A DNA stretch of 64,000 nt from Alphaproteobacteria bacterium. GTDB lineage: Bacteria > Pseudomonadota > Alphaproteobacteria > Sphingomonadales > Sphingomonadaceae. The translations under genes were made by a program, and so were the position numbers. Below are positions 37,215-45,526 of this stretch, in pieces. The stretch's first letter is position 1, and each line of letters begins with the position of its first letter. The stretch is from positions 1-64,000 of the forward strand of contig JAUHYZ010000004.1 in NCBI GenBank assembly GCA_030426245.1, read 5' to 3'. Under the pieces are notes generated by a model, which did no database searches, had not been told where the DNA came from, and saw nothing but the letters and a program-made list of their open reading frames with translations.

Positions 37215-37606
37215 TCCAGGAAGGGTGCGGCCACTTCGCGCGTGATCCGCAAAGGCCGCCCGGTCTGCCGGTCGATCATCGCCCAGGTGGAGCGGACCTG
37301 GACGAGCCTTTTCCCGGCCGCATCCGTGAAGTCGACGCAGCGCACGAAACGCGCCCCCTGCGGCGGACCCGGGATGAAGGTATGCGCGGTCACCGTATCG
37401 CCTTCGCGGACATTGCCGCGATAATCGATCTCGTGCCGCAGCACGAACCAGACATAGGCCGCGTGGTGCTCCGCGCTCGCCACCGCTTCCCAGTGGGCGG
37501 TGGCGATATCCTGCACCCATTGCAGCCAGACCATGTTGTTCACATGGCCGTTCATGTCGATATGCTCCGGCCCGGCAGTGAAGGTCATGGTGTAGCTGTT
37601 GCTCAT
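37178..37606 (-). CDS. Hot-dog fold acyl-CoA thioesterase
   Basis: Encodes 142 residues of the 4HBT family. The motif HIDMNGHVNNMVWLQWVQD has the Asp and the HxNN pattern typical of the catalytic region of 4-hydroxybenzoyl-CoA-type thioesterases, followed by EIDYRGNVREGDTV. It hydrolyses an unknown acyl-CoA. The C-terminal tail ([10 protein letters not shown]) is read through the end of the convergent ald gene, so it is probably not conserved. Immediately upstream lies the palindromic element. Confidence 0.87.
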   Translation of the reverse strand: MSNSYTMTFTAGPEHIDMNGHVNNMVWLQWVQDIATAHWEAVASAEHHAAYVWFVLRHEIDYRGNVREGDTVTAHTFIPGPPQGARFVRCVDFTDAAGKRLVQVRSTWAMIDRQTGRPLRITREVAAPFLDQASASDSSSRS

Positions 37607-37610
37607 GACT

Positions 37611-37704
37611 CCCCCTCCCGTTCACGGGAGGGGGTTGGGGGGTGGGTGAAGCTGGGCACGGAGGCAATTTGCCCACCCCCGGCCCCTCCCGCAAGCGGGA
37701 GGGG
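37611..37704. repeat. Composite GC-rich palindromic element (REP/BIME-like)
   Basis: Two perfect hairpins, CCCCCTCCCG-TTCA-CGGGAGGGGG (37611-37634) and CCCCTCCCGC-AA-GCGGGAGGGG (37683-37704), flank a third pair formed by GGGGGTGGG and CCCACCCCC. The module fills the whole gap between the thioesterase and oligopeptidase B genes. Elements with exactly this CCCTCCC/GGGAGGG form are scattered in sphingomonad genomes and are probably non-autonomous mobile repeats; they may also act as transcript ends. Confidence 0.8.
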
Positions 37705-37709
37705 AGAAC

Positions 37710-39830
37710 TCACCCCTCCAGCCCCATCTGCCACAGGATGAAGGCGAATTCCTCCGCCGTTTCCTTCAGGCTTTCGAACCGGCCGGACTTACCGCCATGC
37801 CCCGCGCCCATATTGGTCTTGAGCAGCAGTTCGTTATCGTCGGTCTTGAGCTCGCGCAGTTTCGCGACCCATTTGGCCGGTTCCCAATAGGTCACGCGCG
37901 GATCGTTGAGCCCCGCCGTCACCAGCATCGGCGGATAGGCCTGGGCGCGCACATTGTCATAGGGGCTGTAGCTCCGGATCGTCTCGAAGGCGGCCTTGTC
38001 CTCCACCGGGTTGCCCCATTCCGGCCATTCGCCGGGCGTCAGCGGCAGCGAGGCATCGAGCATGGTGGCCAGCACGTCCACGAAGGGCACATGCGCCACC
38101 ACCGCGCCCCACAGTTCGGGATCGCTATTGATCACCGCGCCCATCAGCTTGCCGCCGGCCGAGCCGCCCGAAATGCTGATCCGCCCGGGCTGCGTAATCC
38201 CGCGCTCCACCAGCCCCTTCGCCACGTCGACGAAATCGGTGAAGGTATTCGTCCGCCGCTCCAGCTTGCCCGCCTTGTACCAGGCGCGGCCCAAATCGTC
38301 CCCGCCGCGAATATGCGCGATGGCGTAGGCGAAGCCGCGATCCACCAGGCTGAGCCGCGTGGTCGAAAAGCCCGGATCGATCGAGATGCCGTAAGCCCCA
38401 TAGCCATAGAGATGCAGCGGGCCGCCAGCGGGCCTGTCCTTGCGCATCATGATGCTGACCGGGATGGCCGTGCCGTCGCGTGCGGTAATCTCCAGCCGCT
38501 GCGTTTCATAGGCGTCCGCATCGTAGCCGGAGGGGATTTCCTGGACCTTGAGCGCTTCCAGGCGTTTCTCCGCCACGTGATAATCGTAAACCGTGTCGGG
38601 CGTGACCATGCTTTCATAGCTCAGCCGCAGCACATCCATCGCCCATTCGGGATTGGACGTCAGGCCCGCACTATAGCTCGCCTCCGGAAAGGCGATCGGC
38701 TCGATCCGCGCCGGGTCGTCGTAATATCTGAGCTGAATCTGGTCGAGCCCGGCCAGCCGCCCTTCGACCGTATAGAAATCGCGGAACAGGTCGAAGCCGG
38801 TGATATAGAATTCGTCCGACCCTTCGATCAGCGTGGTCCATTCGCCGGGGCTGGCAAGCGGCGCGGTGGCGAGGCGGAAATTCTCATGCGTGTCGTTGGC
38901 CAGGATGTAGAGCGTGCCGTCGCGCTCATCCGCTTCGTATTCCACGCCCTTCTGCCGCTGTTTGACCACCACCGGCGGCGTCAGGGGCGCTTCGGCGGGG
39001 ACGAGGCGGACTTCGCTCGTCTCGTGGTCGCTGGTGGAAATGATCAGCCATTTCTCGTTGGCGGAAAGCCCGCTGCCGACGCGGAAGCCCTCATCGTCTT
39101 CGTGATAGAGCTCGATATCCTCGGCCAGCGGCTTGCCCAGCCAGTGGAGCCGTGCATTGTCCGTGCGCCATTGTTCGTTGGCCAGCGAGTAGACGATGCC
39201 CGTATCCCCCGCGACCCAGACCAGGCTGGAAAGCGTGCCGGGAATCGTGTCGGGCAGGAGTTCCCCCGTCTCCAGATTCTTGACCCGCGCGGTGAACCGC
39301 TCCGACCCGTTATCGTCCACCGAATAGGCCAGCAGCTTTCCGTCCATGCTGACCGAGAACGCGCCGAGCCGGAAATATTCGCAGCCTTGCGCCAGCGCCA
39401 CTTCGTCCAGGATCAGCTGGTCCGCGCTGCCGTCATCCGCTGCGCCCACCGGACGGCGCCACCATTTCTTGTATTCGGCGCCCTCTTCGAACTCGACCCA
39501 GTAGAGATAGTCGCCATCCTTTTGCGGCACGGACTTGTCCGCTTCCTTGATCCGGGCGCGCATCTCCTTGAACAGCGCATCGACCAGCGGGCGGCGGGCC
39601 TCCATCCGCGCTTCGAACCAGGCATTCTCCGCATTGAGATAGGCCAGCACTTCCGCATTCTCGACCGTGGGATAGGCGGGATCGCGCAGCCAGGCATAGG
39701 GATCGTCCAGCGTGATCCCGTGATGCGTGGCGGTGAAGGGCTTCTTCGCCGCGACCGGCGGAGCGGTGGGCGCCTGCGAACCGGGAGCTTGCGAGTCGCG
39801 GGCTGGGGAGTTGGGTGTGGTATCGGACAT
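37710..39830 (-). CDS. ptrB: Oligopeptidase B (S9A serine peptidase)
   Basis: Cleaves short peptides after basic residues; cytosolic. Length is 706 residues: an N-terminal seven-bladed propeller opened by HGITLDDPYAWLRDP, and a C-terminal alpha/beta hydrolase with the nucleophile in ISGGSAGGKLMGAV, the acid in NDPRVTYWEP and the histidine in AGHGGKSGR. The order and spacing of these motifs fit PtrB. The start is the ATG at 39830 with a short Pro/Ala-rich, Ser-rich leader (DSQAPGSQAPTAPP) that is not a signal peptide. It is divergent from aminopeptidase P, so two peptide-degrading genes share a short control region. Confidence 0.94.
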   Translation of the reverse strand: MSDTTPNSPARDSQAPGSQAPTAPPVAAKKPFTATHHGITLDDPYAWLRDPAYPTVENAEVLAYLNAENAWFEARMEARRPLVDALFKEMRARIKEADKSVPQKDGDYLYWVEFEEGAEYKKWWRRPVGAADDGSADQLILDEVALAQGCEYFRLGAFSVSMDGKLLAYSVDDNGSERFTARVKNLETGELLPDTIPGTLSSLVWVAGDTGIVYSLANEQWRTDNARLHWLGKPLAEDIELYHEDDEGFRVGSGLSANEKWLIISTSDHETSEVRLVPAEAPLTPPVVVKQRQKGVEYEADERDGTLYILANDTHENFRLATAPLASPGEWTTLIEGSDEFYITGFDLFRDFYTVEGRLAGLDQIQLRYYDDPARIEPIAFPEASYSAGLTSNPEWAMDVLRLSYESMVTPDTVYDYHVAEKRLEALKVQEIPSGYDADAYETQRLEITARDGTAIPVSIMMRKDRPAGGPLHLYGYGAYGISIDPGFSTTRLSLVDRGFAYAIAHIRGGDDLGRAWYKAGKLERRTNTFTDFVDVAKGLVERGITQPGRISISGGSAGGKLMGAVINSDPELWGAVVAHVPFVDVLATMLDASLPLTPGEWPEWGNPVEDKAAFETIRSYSPYDNVRAQAYPPMLVTAGLNDPRVTYWEPAKWVAKLRELKTDDNELLLKTNMGAGHGGKSGRFESLKETAEEFAFILWQMGLEG

Positions 39831-39868
39831 GGTGCCGCCCTATGTTGGTGGCGAAAGGACCGCAAGCA

Positions 39869-41674
39869 ATGCTGATGCAAACGCACGAAGCCCGGCTCGA
39901 TGCGCTGAGGAAGGAAATGGCGCGCAAGGGGCTGGACGGCTTCGTGATCCCCATCTCCGACGAGCACATGTCCGAATATGTCGGTGCCTATGCGCAGCGC
40001 CTGGCCTGGCTGACAGGCTTCGGCGGATCGGCGGGAACGGCGGTGGTGCTGACGGAGAAAGCGGCGATCTTCGTGGACGGGCGCTACACCCTGCAAGTGC
40101 GCGACCAGGTGGACGGCAATTTGTGGGAATATCAGTCCGTGCCCGAAACCAGCCCCGCCAAATGGCTGGGCGAGAATGCGGGAGAAGGCGCGGTAATCGG
40201 TTACGATGCCTGGCTGCATTCGAAAGGCTGGGCGCAGGGCGTGCAGTCCGCGCTGAAGGCCAAAGGCGCCAAGCTGAAGGCGGTCGAGGCCAATCCGGTC
40301 GATGCCGTGTGGGAAGACCGGCCGGAACCTTCCGCTGCCCCGGCGCTGGTCCATGAAGACAGCTTCGCCGGCCGTTCCAGCGCGGAAAAGCGCGCCGAGA
40401 TCGCCGAATGGCTCAAACGCGACAAGCTCGATGCCGCCGTGATCGCCGCGCTCGATTCGATCGCCTGGCTGCTCAATATCCGCGGCTCCGACATCGATCA
40501 CACGCCGGTCGCGCTATCATACGTCCTGGCCCATGCGGACGGGACGGCGGAACTGTTCATCGCGCCGGAGAAAGCTACTCCGGAGCTCACCGCCCATCTG
40601 GGCAATGCGGTGAAACTGCGCGACGCCGCCGATTTCGTGCCCGAATTGCAGGCGCTGAAAGGCAAGCGCGTTGCCGCCGATCCCGCCAATTGCGTGGCCG
40701 GGATCTTCACCGCGCTGGAAGCGGGCGGCGCCGAAGTGGTCGAAGCGCAGGACCCTTGCGTGCTGCCCAAGGCAGTGAAGAACGCAGTCGAGCTGGACGG
40801 GCACCGGGCGGCGCAGGCGCGCGACGGGGCGGCTGTCACGCGCTTCCTCCACTGGCTTTCCATCGAAGGGCCCAAAGGCACCGTCACCGAGATGTCCGCC
40901 GCCGAGAAGCTCCACCAGCTGCGGCGCGAGGCCGGCGATCTGCGCGACCTCAGCTTCGACACCATTTCCGGCTCCGGCCCCAATGGCGCCATCGTCCATT
41001 ACCGGGTGAGCGAGGAAACCAACCGCACGCTGGAGCCGGGCAGCGTCTATCTGTGCGATTCGGGCGGGCAATATCCCGACGGGACGACCGACATTACCCG
41101 CACCGTCTGGATCGGGCTGGGGGAGCCCGGCGAAGAAGTGAAGGACCGCTTCACCCGCGTGCTGCGCGGCCATATCGCGCTGGCGATGCAGACCTTCCCC
41201 GCAGGGACGATCGGCAGCCAGCTGGACACCATCGCCCGCCAGTTCCTGTGGGAGGCGGGGATCGATTACGCGCATGGCACCGGCCACGGTGTGGGCAGCT
41301 TCCTGGCAGTGCATGAAGGGCCGCAGCGCATCGCGAAGCCCCGCGGCGGGCAAACGGGCGGCGAGCAGGAATTGCTGGCGGGCATGATCCTGTCCAACGA
41401 GCCGGGCTATTACAAAACCGGCGAATACGGCATCCGCGTGGAAAACCTGGTCGCAGTGCAAGCGCAGGAAATCGGCGGCATGGAAGGCGAATGGCTTGGC
41501 TTCGAAACGCTGACCCTGGCCCCGATCGACCGCCGCCTGATCGACGTCGAAGCGCTGACCGAGCGCGAAAAATCCTGGTGGGATAGCTACAATGCGCGGG
41601 TCTGGAACGTCGTCTCCCCGCAGCTTGAAGGCGAGGTGAAGGCGTGGCTGGAGGCGCAATGCGCGCCGCTTTGA
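39869..41674 (+). CDS. pepP: Aminopeptidase P family (Xaa-Pro aminopeptidase), long form
   Basis: Removes an N-terminal residue preceding proline; a cytosolic dinuclear manganese enzyme of peptidase family M24. Length is 601 residues, the three-domain long form: two creatinase-like N-terminal domains and the pita-bread catalytic domain with ligands in CDSGGQYPDGTTDITRT, the catalytic HGTGHGVGS, LSNEPGYY and RVENLV. The start is ATG 39869, with GAAAGGAC upstream; the ORF-track start at 39815 lies inside the divergent oligopeptidase gene. It probably works with oligopeptidase B in intracellular peptide turnover. Confidence 0.94.
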   Translation: MLMQTHEARLDALRKEMARKGLDGFVIPISDEHMSEYVGAYAQRLAWLTGFGGSAGTAVVLTEKAAIFVDGRYTLQVRDQVDGNLWEYQSVPETSPAKWLGENAGEGAVIGYDAWLHSKGWAQGVQSALKAKGAKLKAVEANPVDAVWEDRPEPSAAPALVHEDSFAGRSSAEKRAEIAEWLKRDKLDAAVIAALDSIAWLLNIRGSDIDHTPVALSYVLAHADGTAELFIAPEKATPELTAHLGNAVKLRDAADFVPELQALKGKRVAADPANCVAGIFTALEAGGAEVVEAQDPCVLPKAVKNAVELDGHRAAQARDGAAVTRFLHWLSIEGPKGTVTEMSAAEKLHQLRREAGDLRDLSFDTISGSGPNGAIVHYRVSEETNRTLEPGSVYLCDSGGQYPDGTTDITRTVWIGLGEPGEEVKDRFTRVLRGHIALAMQTFPAGTIGSQLDTIARQFLWEAGIDYAHGTGHGVGSFLAVHEGPQRIAKPRGGQTGGEQELLAGMILSNEPGYYKTGEYGIRVENLVAVQAQEIGGMEGEWLGFETLTLAPIDRRLIDVEALTEREKSWWDSYNARVWNVVSPQLEGEVKAWLEAQCAPL

Positions 41675-41776
41675 GCGGAGCGATCGCTGCTCCGGAAAAG
41701 CTCACCGACCGCGGGTTGTAATGTAGGTTTTGTACTCATAACGTTCCTGACGACTCGAGGGAAAGGAACCAATTGC

Positions 41777-42151
41777 ATGATCGGCTACGTCACTGTCGGA
41801 ACCAACGATCTTGAACGCTCCGCCGCCTTTTACGACGGAATCGCGGACATACTGGGCCATGGGCGGATCATGGAAAGCGACCGCAGCGTGATGTGGGGCA
41901 CGCCGGGCGGCGGCGCGATCTTCGCCACCTGTCTGCCCTATGACAAGCAGGCCGCCAGCGCTGGCAACGGCACGATGGTGGCCCTGAACGCCGGCAGCGA
42001 GGACGAGGTGCAGCGCGTTTACGATTATGCGCTGGCCAATGGCGGCAGCGACGAAGGCGCGCCGGGCCTGCGCGGCGAAAGCTTCCATGGCGCCTATTTC
42101 CGCGACCCGGACGGCAACAAGCTGGCCGTGTTCCTGGTCAAGAAGGGATAA
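41777..42151 (+). CDS. VOC (glyoxalase/bleomycin-resistance fold) family protein
   Basis: Encodes 124 residues with the paired beta-alpha-beta units of the VOC superfamily: VTVGTNDLERSAAFYDGI at the start and the C-terminal AYFRDPDGNKLAVFLVKK. Metal-ligand-like positions (His, Glu) are only partly recognisable, so the reaction is unknown; uncharacterised VOC proteins of this kind are common. The start ATG is preceded by AAAGGAAC. It is followed 9 bp later by a cupin gene, so the two form an operon. Confidence 0.88.
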   Translation: MIGYVTVGTNDLERSAAFYDGIADILGHGRIMESDRSVMWGTPGGGAIFATCLPYDKQAASAGNGTMVALNAGSEDEVQRVYDYALANGGSDEGAPGLRGESFHGAYFRDPDGNKLAVFLVKKG

Positions 42152-42160
42152 CGCCCCGCG

Positions 42161-42571
42161 ATGGCCGCCGCCCTGCGCCTGGATGAGCGCCCGGTCCATC
42201 TGGGCCTTGGCGCGGCAGCCGAGATCGAACCGGCCTTCCCGTCCGGCGAAGCCGCCATGCAGTGGTACATGGATTATGCCGCGCGTCATGCGGCGGACGG
42301 GGCAGAAGGGCGGCTGGTGTCGCTCCACAGTTTCAGCGAAAGCTGGGACGCGTGGGAAATGCACCCGGCCGGCGCCGAAGTGGTCGTCTGCGTGGAAGGC
42401 CGGATAGAACTGGTCCAGGAACTGGAAGATGGCAGCCACGGCCAAATCCGCCTGTCGCCGGGAGAATATGCGATCAATCCGGCAGGTACGTGGCACACCG
42501 CGAATGTCGAAGGCGCTGCAACGGCCTTGTTCATCACGGCCGGCATGGGCACGCAGCATCGCCCGCGCTGA
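42161..42571 (+). CDS. Cupin domain protein
   Basis: Encodes 136 residues. The cupin barrel is visible in EMHPAGAEVVVCVEGRIELVQE (motif 1, with a histidine and a glutamate) and GEYAINPAGTWHTANV (motif 2, with the histidine), enough to bind one metal ion. The substrate is unknown. It is cotranscribed with the VOC gene upstream. The 199-bp gap after it contains the promoter and operator of the EF-hand/two-component unit. Confidence 0.82.
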   Translation: MAAALRLDERPVHLGLGAAAEIEPAFPSGEAAMQWYMDYAARHAADGAEGRLVSLHSFSESWDAWEMHPAGAEVVVCVEGRIELVQELEDGSHGQIRLSPGEYAINPAGTWHTANVEGAATALFITAGMGTQHRPR

Positions 42572-42604
42572 GTGGATTGCGCGAAGATGAACGCCCGCTT
42601 CGTC

Positions 42605-42645
42605 TTGCGACAATTTGCGACAAAAAAGGCGCGATCCGGGATAAT
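42605..42645 (+). promoter_or_regulatory. Tandem TTGCGACAA operator and promoter of the EF-hand/TCS unit
   Basis: Two perfect direct repeats TTGCGACAA (42605-42613 and 42615-42623) start exactly 10 bp apart, the spacing of half-sites for OmpR/PhoB-family regulators. The second repeat ends 16 bp before GATAAT (42640-42645), so the pair covers the -35 position, as in a regulator-activated promoter. The transcript would start near 42652 and has a ~120-base leader before the EF-hand gene. Autoactivation by the downstream response regulator is inferred. Confidence 0.65.
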
Positions 42646-42770
42646 GGCGCGACATGACGGGCCTAGAACCATTGGTGAGAGCTGCGAGGTTCCTGTTACC
42701 CATCCCCTCCATCTCCCCCTCGGGGACCCGCAGCTCCACCCCTTGATCCGAAAGAAACGGAGCCTGAAAA

Positions 42771-43346
42771 ATGCGTAAGTTAACCCTCACAGTCTGCGGA
42801 GCCCTCTCCGCCGCGTCGCTGGCAGTCGCCGGCGCCGCAATTGCTCAACCCGGCGATGGCCCCCGAATGAAGGGCCCAACCACCCGCGAGCAGGCCGAAC
42901 AGCGCGCCGATGCGATGTTCGCCCGCATGGACGCCAATGAAGACGGCGTGCTGAACCAGGAAGATCGCCAGGCCCGCGTGGCGCAGCGATTCTCCCAGCT
43001 CGACACCGACAGCAACGGTTCGCTGAGCCTGGAAGAATTCACCTCCGGCCATGACAGGCGCGGCGGCGGCAAATTTGGCCGCAAGGGCGACCGCGCCGGA
43101 AAGTTCGGCGGCATGGGCCGCGGAATGGGCCGCGGCGGCCACGGCATGATGGCCAAGGCAACCGATGCCGACAATGACGGCCAGATTTCCGCAGCGGAAT
43201 TCAAGGCGGCCGCACTGGCCCGCTTCGACAGCGCCGACGCCGATGGCGACGGCACGATCTCCGCGGAAGAACGCCAGGCGATGCACGAAGCCCGCATGCA
43301 ATCGCGGGAAGAACGCCGTGCCGCAAGGCAGGGCCGCACCAACTGA
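42771..43346 (+). CDS. Periplasmic EF-hand protein with four calcium loops
   Basis: Encodes 191 residues with a signal peptide (cleavage near AIAQ, residue ~26). Four canonical 12-residue EF-hand loops are visible: DANEDGVLNQED (~54), DTDSNGSLSLEE (~78), DADNDGQISAAE (~132) and DADGDGTISAEE (~155), separated by a Gly/Arg-rich linker (GGMGRGMGRGG). It should bind calcium outside the cytoplasm. Only 18 bp separate it from the response regulator gene and a kinase gene follows, so all three are probably one transcript. The context suggests a calcium or envelope-state sensor, but this is inference. Confidence 0.9.
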   Translation: MRKLTLTVCGALSAASLAVAGAAIAQPGDGPRMKGPTTREQAEQRADAMFARMDANEDGVLNQEDRQARVAQRFSQLDTDSNGSLSLEEFTSGHDRRGGGKFGRKGDRAGKFGGMGRGMGRGGHGMMAKATDADNDGQISAAEFKAAALARFDSADADGDGTISAEERQAMHEARMQSREERRAARQGRTN

Positions 43347-43364
43347 GCGGGCAGGCAACCATCC

Positions 43365-44102
43365 ATGAGCGATGAAGCCGCGCCCATCCACTTGCTCCTC
43401 GTCGATGACGAAGCAAGCTTGCGCGAACCCCTGGCTGAGTATCTCACTCGCCAGGGGTTCGTCGTGAGCCAGGCCGAAACGGCCGCGGCGGCGCGCAGCC
43501 TGCTGCTGGAAGAAACGCCCCAGCTCGTCCTGCTCGACATCATGATGCCGGGCGAAGACGGGCTTTCGCTGTGCCGGCATCTGGCTGAGGCGAAGGATTT
43601 GCCGGTCATCCTGCTGACGGCACGCGGCGAAGCGACCGACCGCATCGTCGGCCTGGAAATCGGGGCGGATGATTACGTCGTGAAACCCTTCGAACCGCGC
43701 GAACTGGTCGCCCGGATCAACAGCGTGCTGCGCCGTTCCGCGCGGGGCGCTCCGCCGCCGCAGGAAGATGCGCTCTACGAATTCGAAGGCTGGCGGCTCG
43801 ATCCGGTGAAGCGCCGGCTGACCGACCCGCAAGGCGCGCTCGTTTCGATCTCCTCGGCCGAATTCCGCCTGCTGACCGCCTTCCTGTCCAATCCGCGCAA
43901 TGTGCTCGACCGCGACCGGCTGCTCGACATGGTGCAGGGCCGCGGCGCGCATCTGTTCGACCGCGCGGTGGACAATCAGATCAGCCGCCTGCGGCGCAAG
44001 ATCGAAGAGGATTCGCGCGAACCGCGCCTGATCCAGACGGTGCGCGGCGGCGGCTATGTGCTGGCCTGCGACGTGCGCCGGGTCGCGCCGGAGGCGAAAT
44101 GA
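43365..44102 (+). CDS. OmpR-family response regulator
   Basis: A transcription factor of 245 residues. The receiver domain has acidic pocket residues in VDDEAS (D14, D15), the phospho-acceptor D58 in LLDIMMPGEDG, the conserved Thr and the Lys in VVKPFEPREL. The C-terminal winged helix (from about 145) contains FDRAVDNQISRLRRKIEED. The stop overlaps the kinase ATG by 4 bp (ATGA). The likely target is the promoter with the 10-bp-phased TTGCGACAA repeats upstream of the EF-hand gene. Confidence 0.95.
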   Translation: MSDEAAPIHLLLVDDEASLREPLAEYLTRQGFVVSQAETAAAARSLLLEETPQLVLLDIMMPGEDGLSLCRHLAEAKDLPVILLTARGEATDRIVGLEIGADDYVVKPFEPRELVARINSVLRRSARGAPPPQEDALYEFEGWRLDPVKRRLTDPQGALVSISSAEFRLLTAFLSNPRNVLDRDRLLDMVQGRGAHLFDRAVDNQISRLRRKIEEDSREPRLIQTVRGGGYVLACDVRRVAPEAK

Positions 44103-45526
44103 AACTGAAGCTGTGGCCGCGCAGCCTGCTGGGGCAGATGCTGCTGTCCGTGGCGCTGGCGCTGCTGGTGGCGCAGACCATTTCCGGCTTCCTGCAAGTG
44201 CGCGCGAAGGACGAGCGGCGCGAAGAGCTGATGCTGAATGCCGCCGCCTTCCGCCTGGTCGCCTCGCCGGGGCGCGAATGGGGCCGAAGCGCGCAGAACG
44301 AAGGCGAACGGCGGGAAAGCCAAGGACGCGGCCCGCACCGCAGATATCCCTTTTCCGTCGCGCTGGAGCGCAGCCCGGCCTTCGCCTCCACCGGAACGGA
44401 CGTCGCCCGCCCCGGCTATGAGCAGCGTCTGGGCGAGATCCTCACCCGCGAAGGCTTTGCCTTCAGCCGGTTGACGGTGGTGACGCGGCGCGCGGGCAGC
44501 GATCCCGGCGTGGTGGAACAATTGCGCGAACGCCGGCGCTTTCGCGACGATCCCTTGCTGGAACAGCGGCCGATGCTGGTGGCCGGCATGCAGGAAGTGC
44601 CCGGAGGTGAATGGACCATCACCCGCCTTCCCGTGCCCGAACGCGAACCCGGATCGCTGCGCAATGTCGCGATGCAAACCATCGTGCTCTATCTGGTGCT
44701 GGTCGGCGGGCTCGCCTTGTTGCTGCGGCGGATCACCCGCCCCCTCGCCGCCCTGACGGCGCGGATGGAACGCTTCGCCCGCACGCGCGAGGCGGAAGGC
44801 GAGCTGGAGCCCGCCGGGCCGGACGATACGCGGCGCCTGATCGAAGCCCATAATGCGATGGAGGCGCGCGTCGGCGCGCTGCTGGATGAAAAGGACGTTA
44901 TGCTGGGCGCGATCGGGCACGATCTGAAAACGCCGCTCGCCGCCTTGCGCGTCCGCATCGAATCGGTCGACAACGATGCCGAGCGCGAACGCATGGCCGC
45001 GACGATCGACGACATTGCCCGCACGCTCGACGATATCCTTTCCCTTGCCCGCATCGGGCGCCCGTCCGACGCGCTCGAAAATACGGAGCTGGCTGCATTG
45101 ACGGCATCCGTCGCCGAAGAGTTCGAGGATCTGGGCGAGAACATCGTGCTGGGCGAAACCAGCCGTGTCGCTTTGCCCGTGCGCACCACATGGCTGCGCC
45201 GCGCGCTACGCAATCTGGTCGTCAACGCGCTGCGCTATGCCGGCGGAGCGCGCGTCTCATTGCGCCGGGAAGCGGGCGAAGCCGTGCTCAGCGTGGAAGA
45301 TGACGGGCCGGGCATTCCCGAAGGCGATATCCAGGCCATGCTGGAACCCTTCCGCCGGGGCGAAGCCTCGCGCAGCCGCGAAACCGGCGGGGCGGGCCTG
45401 GGGCTGACGCTGGCCCGCGCCATTGCCGAACAGCATGGCGGCGGCCTGAAGCTGGCCAACCGCTATGCAGAAGATGGAACGATTGCGGGGCTGACTGCCG
45501 AAATCCGCCTGCCGATTTCCGCTTAG
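44099..45526 (+). CDS. Sensor histidine kinase
   Basis: A membrane kinase of 475 residues that phosphorylates the response regulator encoded just upstream. One TM helix near the start, a ~165-residue periplasmic sensor region with no recognised domain, a second TM around 195-215 ([16 protein letters not shown]), a HAMP-like segment, then the DHp domain with the phospho-acceptor His in [12 protein letters not shown] (H274) and the ATPase domain with [23 protein letters not shown] and [12 protein letters not shown]. The stop overlaps the convergent HerA-like gene by 4 bp. Confidence 0.95.
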   Translation: MKLKLWPRSLLGQMLLSVALALLVAQTISGFLQVRAKDERREELMLNAAAFRLVASPGREWGRSAQNEGERRESQGRGPHRRYPFSVALERSPAFASTGTDVARPGYEQRLGEILTREGFAFSRLTVVTRRAGSDPGVVEQLRERRRFRDDPLLEQRPMLVAGMQEVPGGEWTITRLPVPEREPGSLRNVAMQTIVLYLVLVGGLALLLRRITRPLAALTARMERFARTREAEGELEPAGPDDTRRLIEAHNAMEARVGALLDEKDVMLGAIGHDLKTPLAALRVRIESVDNDAERERMAATIDDIARTLDDILSLARIGRPSDALENTELAALTASVAEEFEDLGENIVLGETSRVALPVRTTWLRRALRNLVVNALRYAGGARVSLRREAGEAVLSVEDDGPGIPEGDIQAMLEPFRRGEASRSRETGGAGLGLTLARAIAEQHGGGLKLANRYAEDGTIAGLTAEIRLPISA

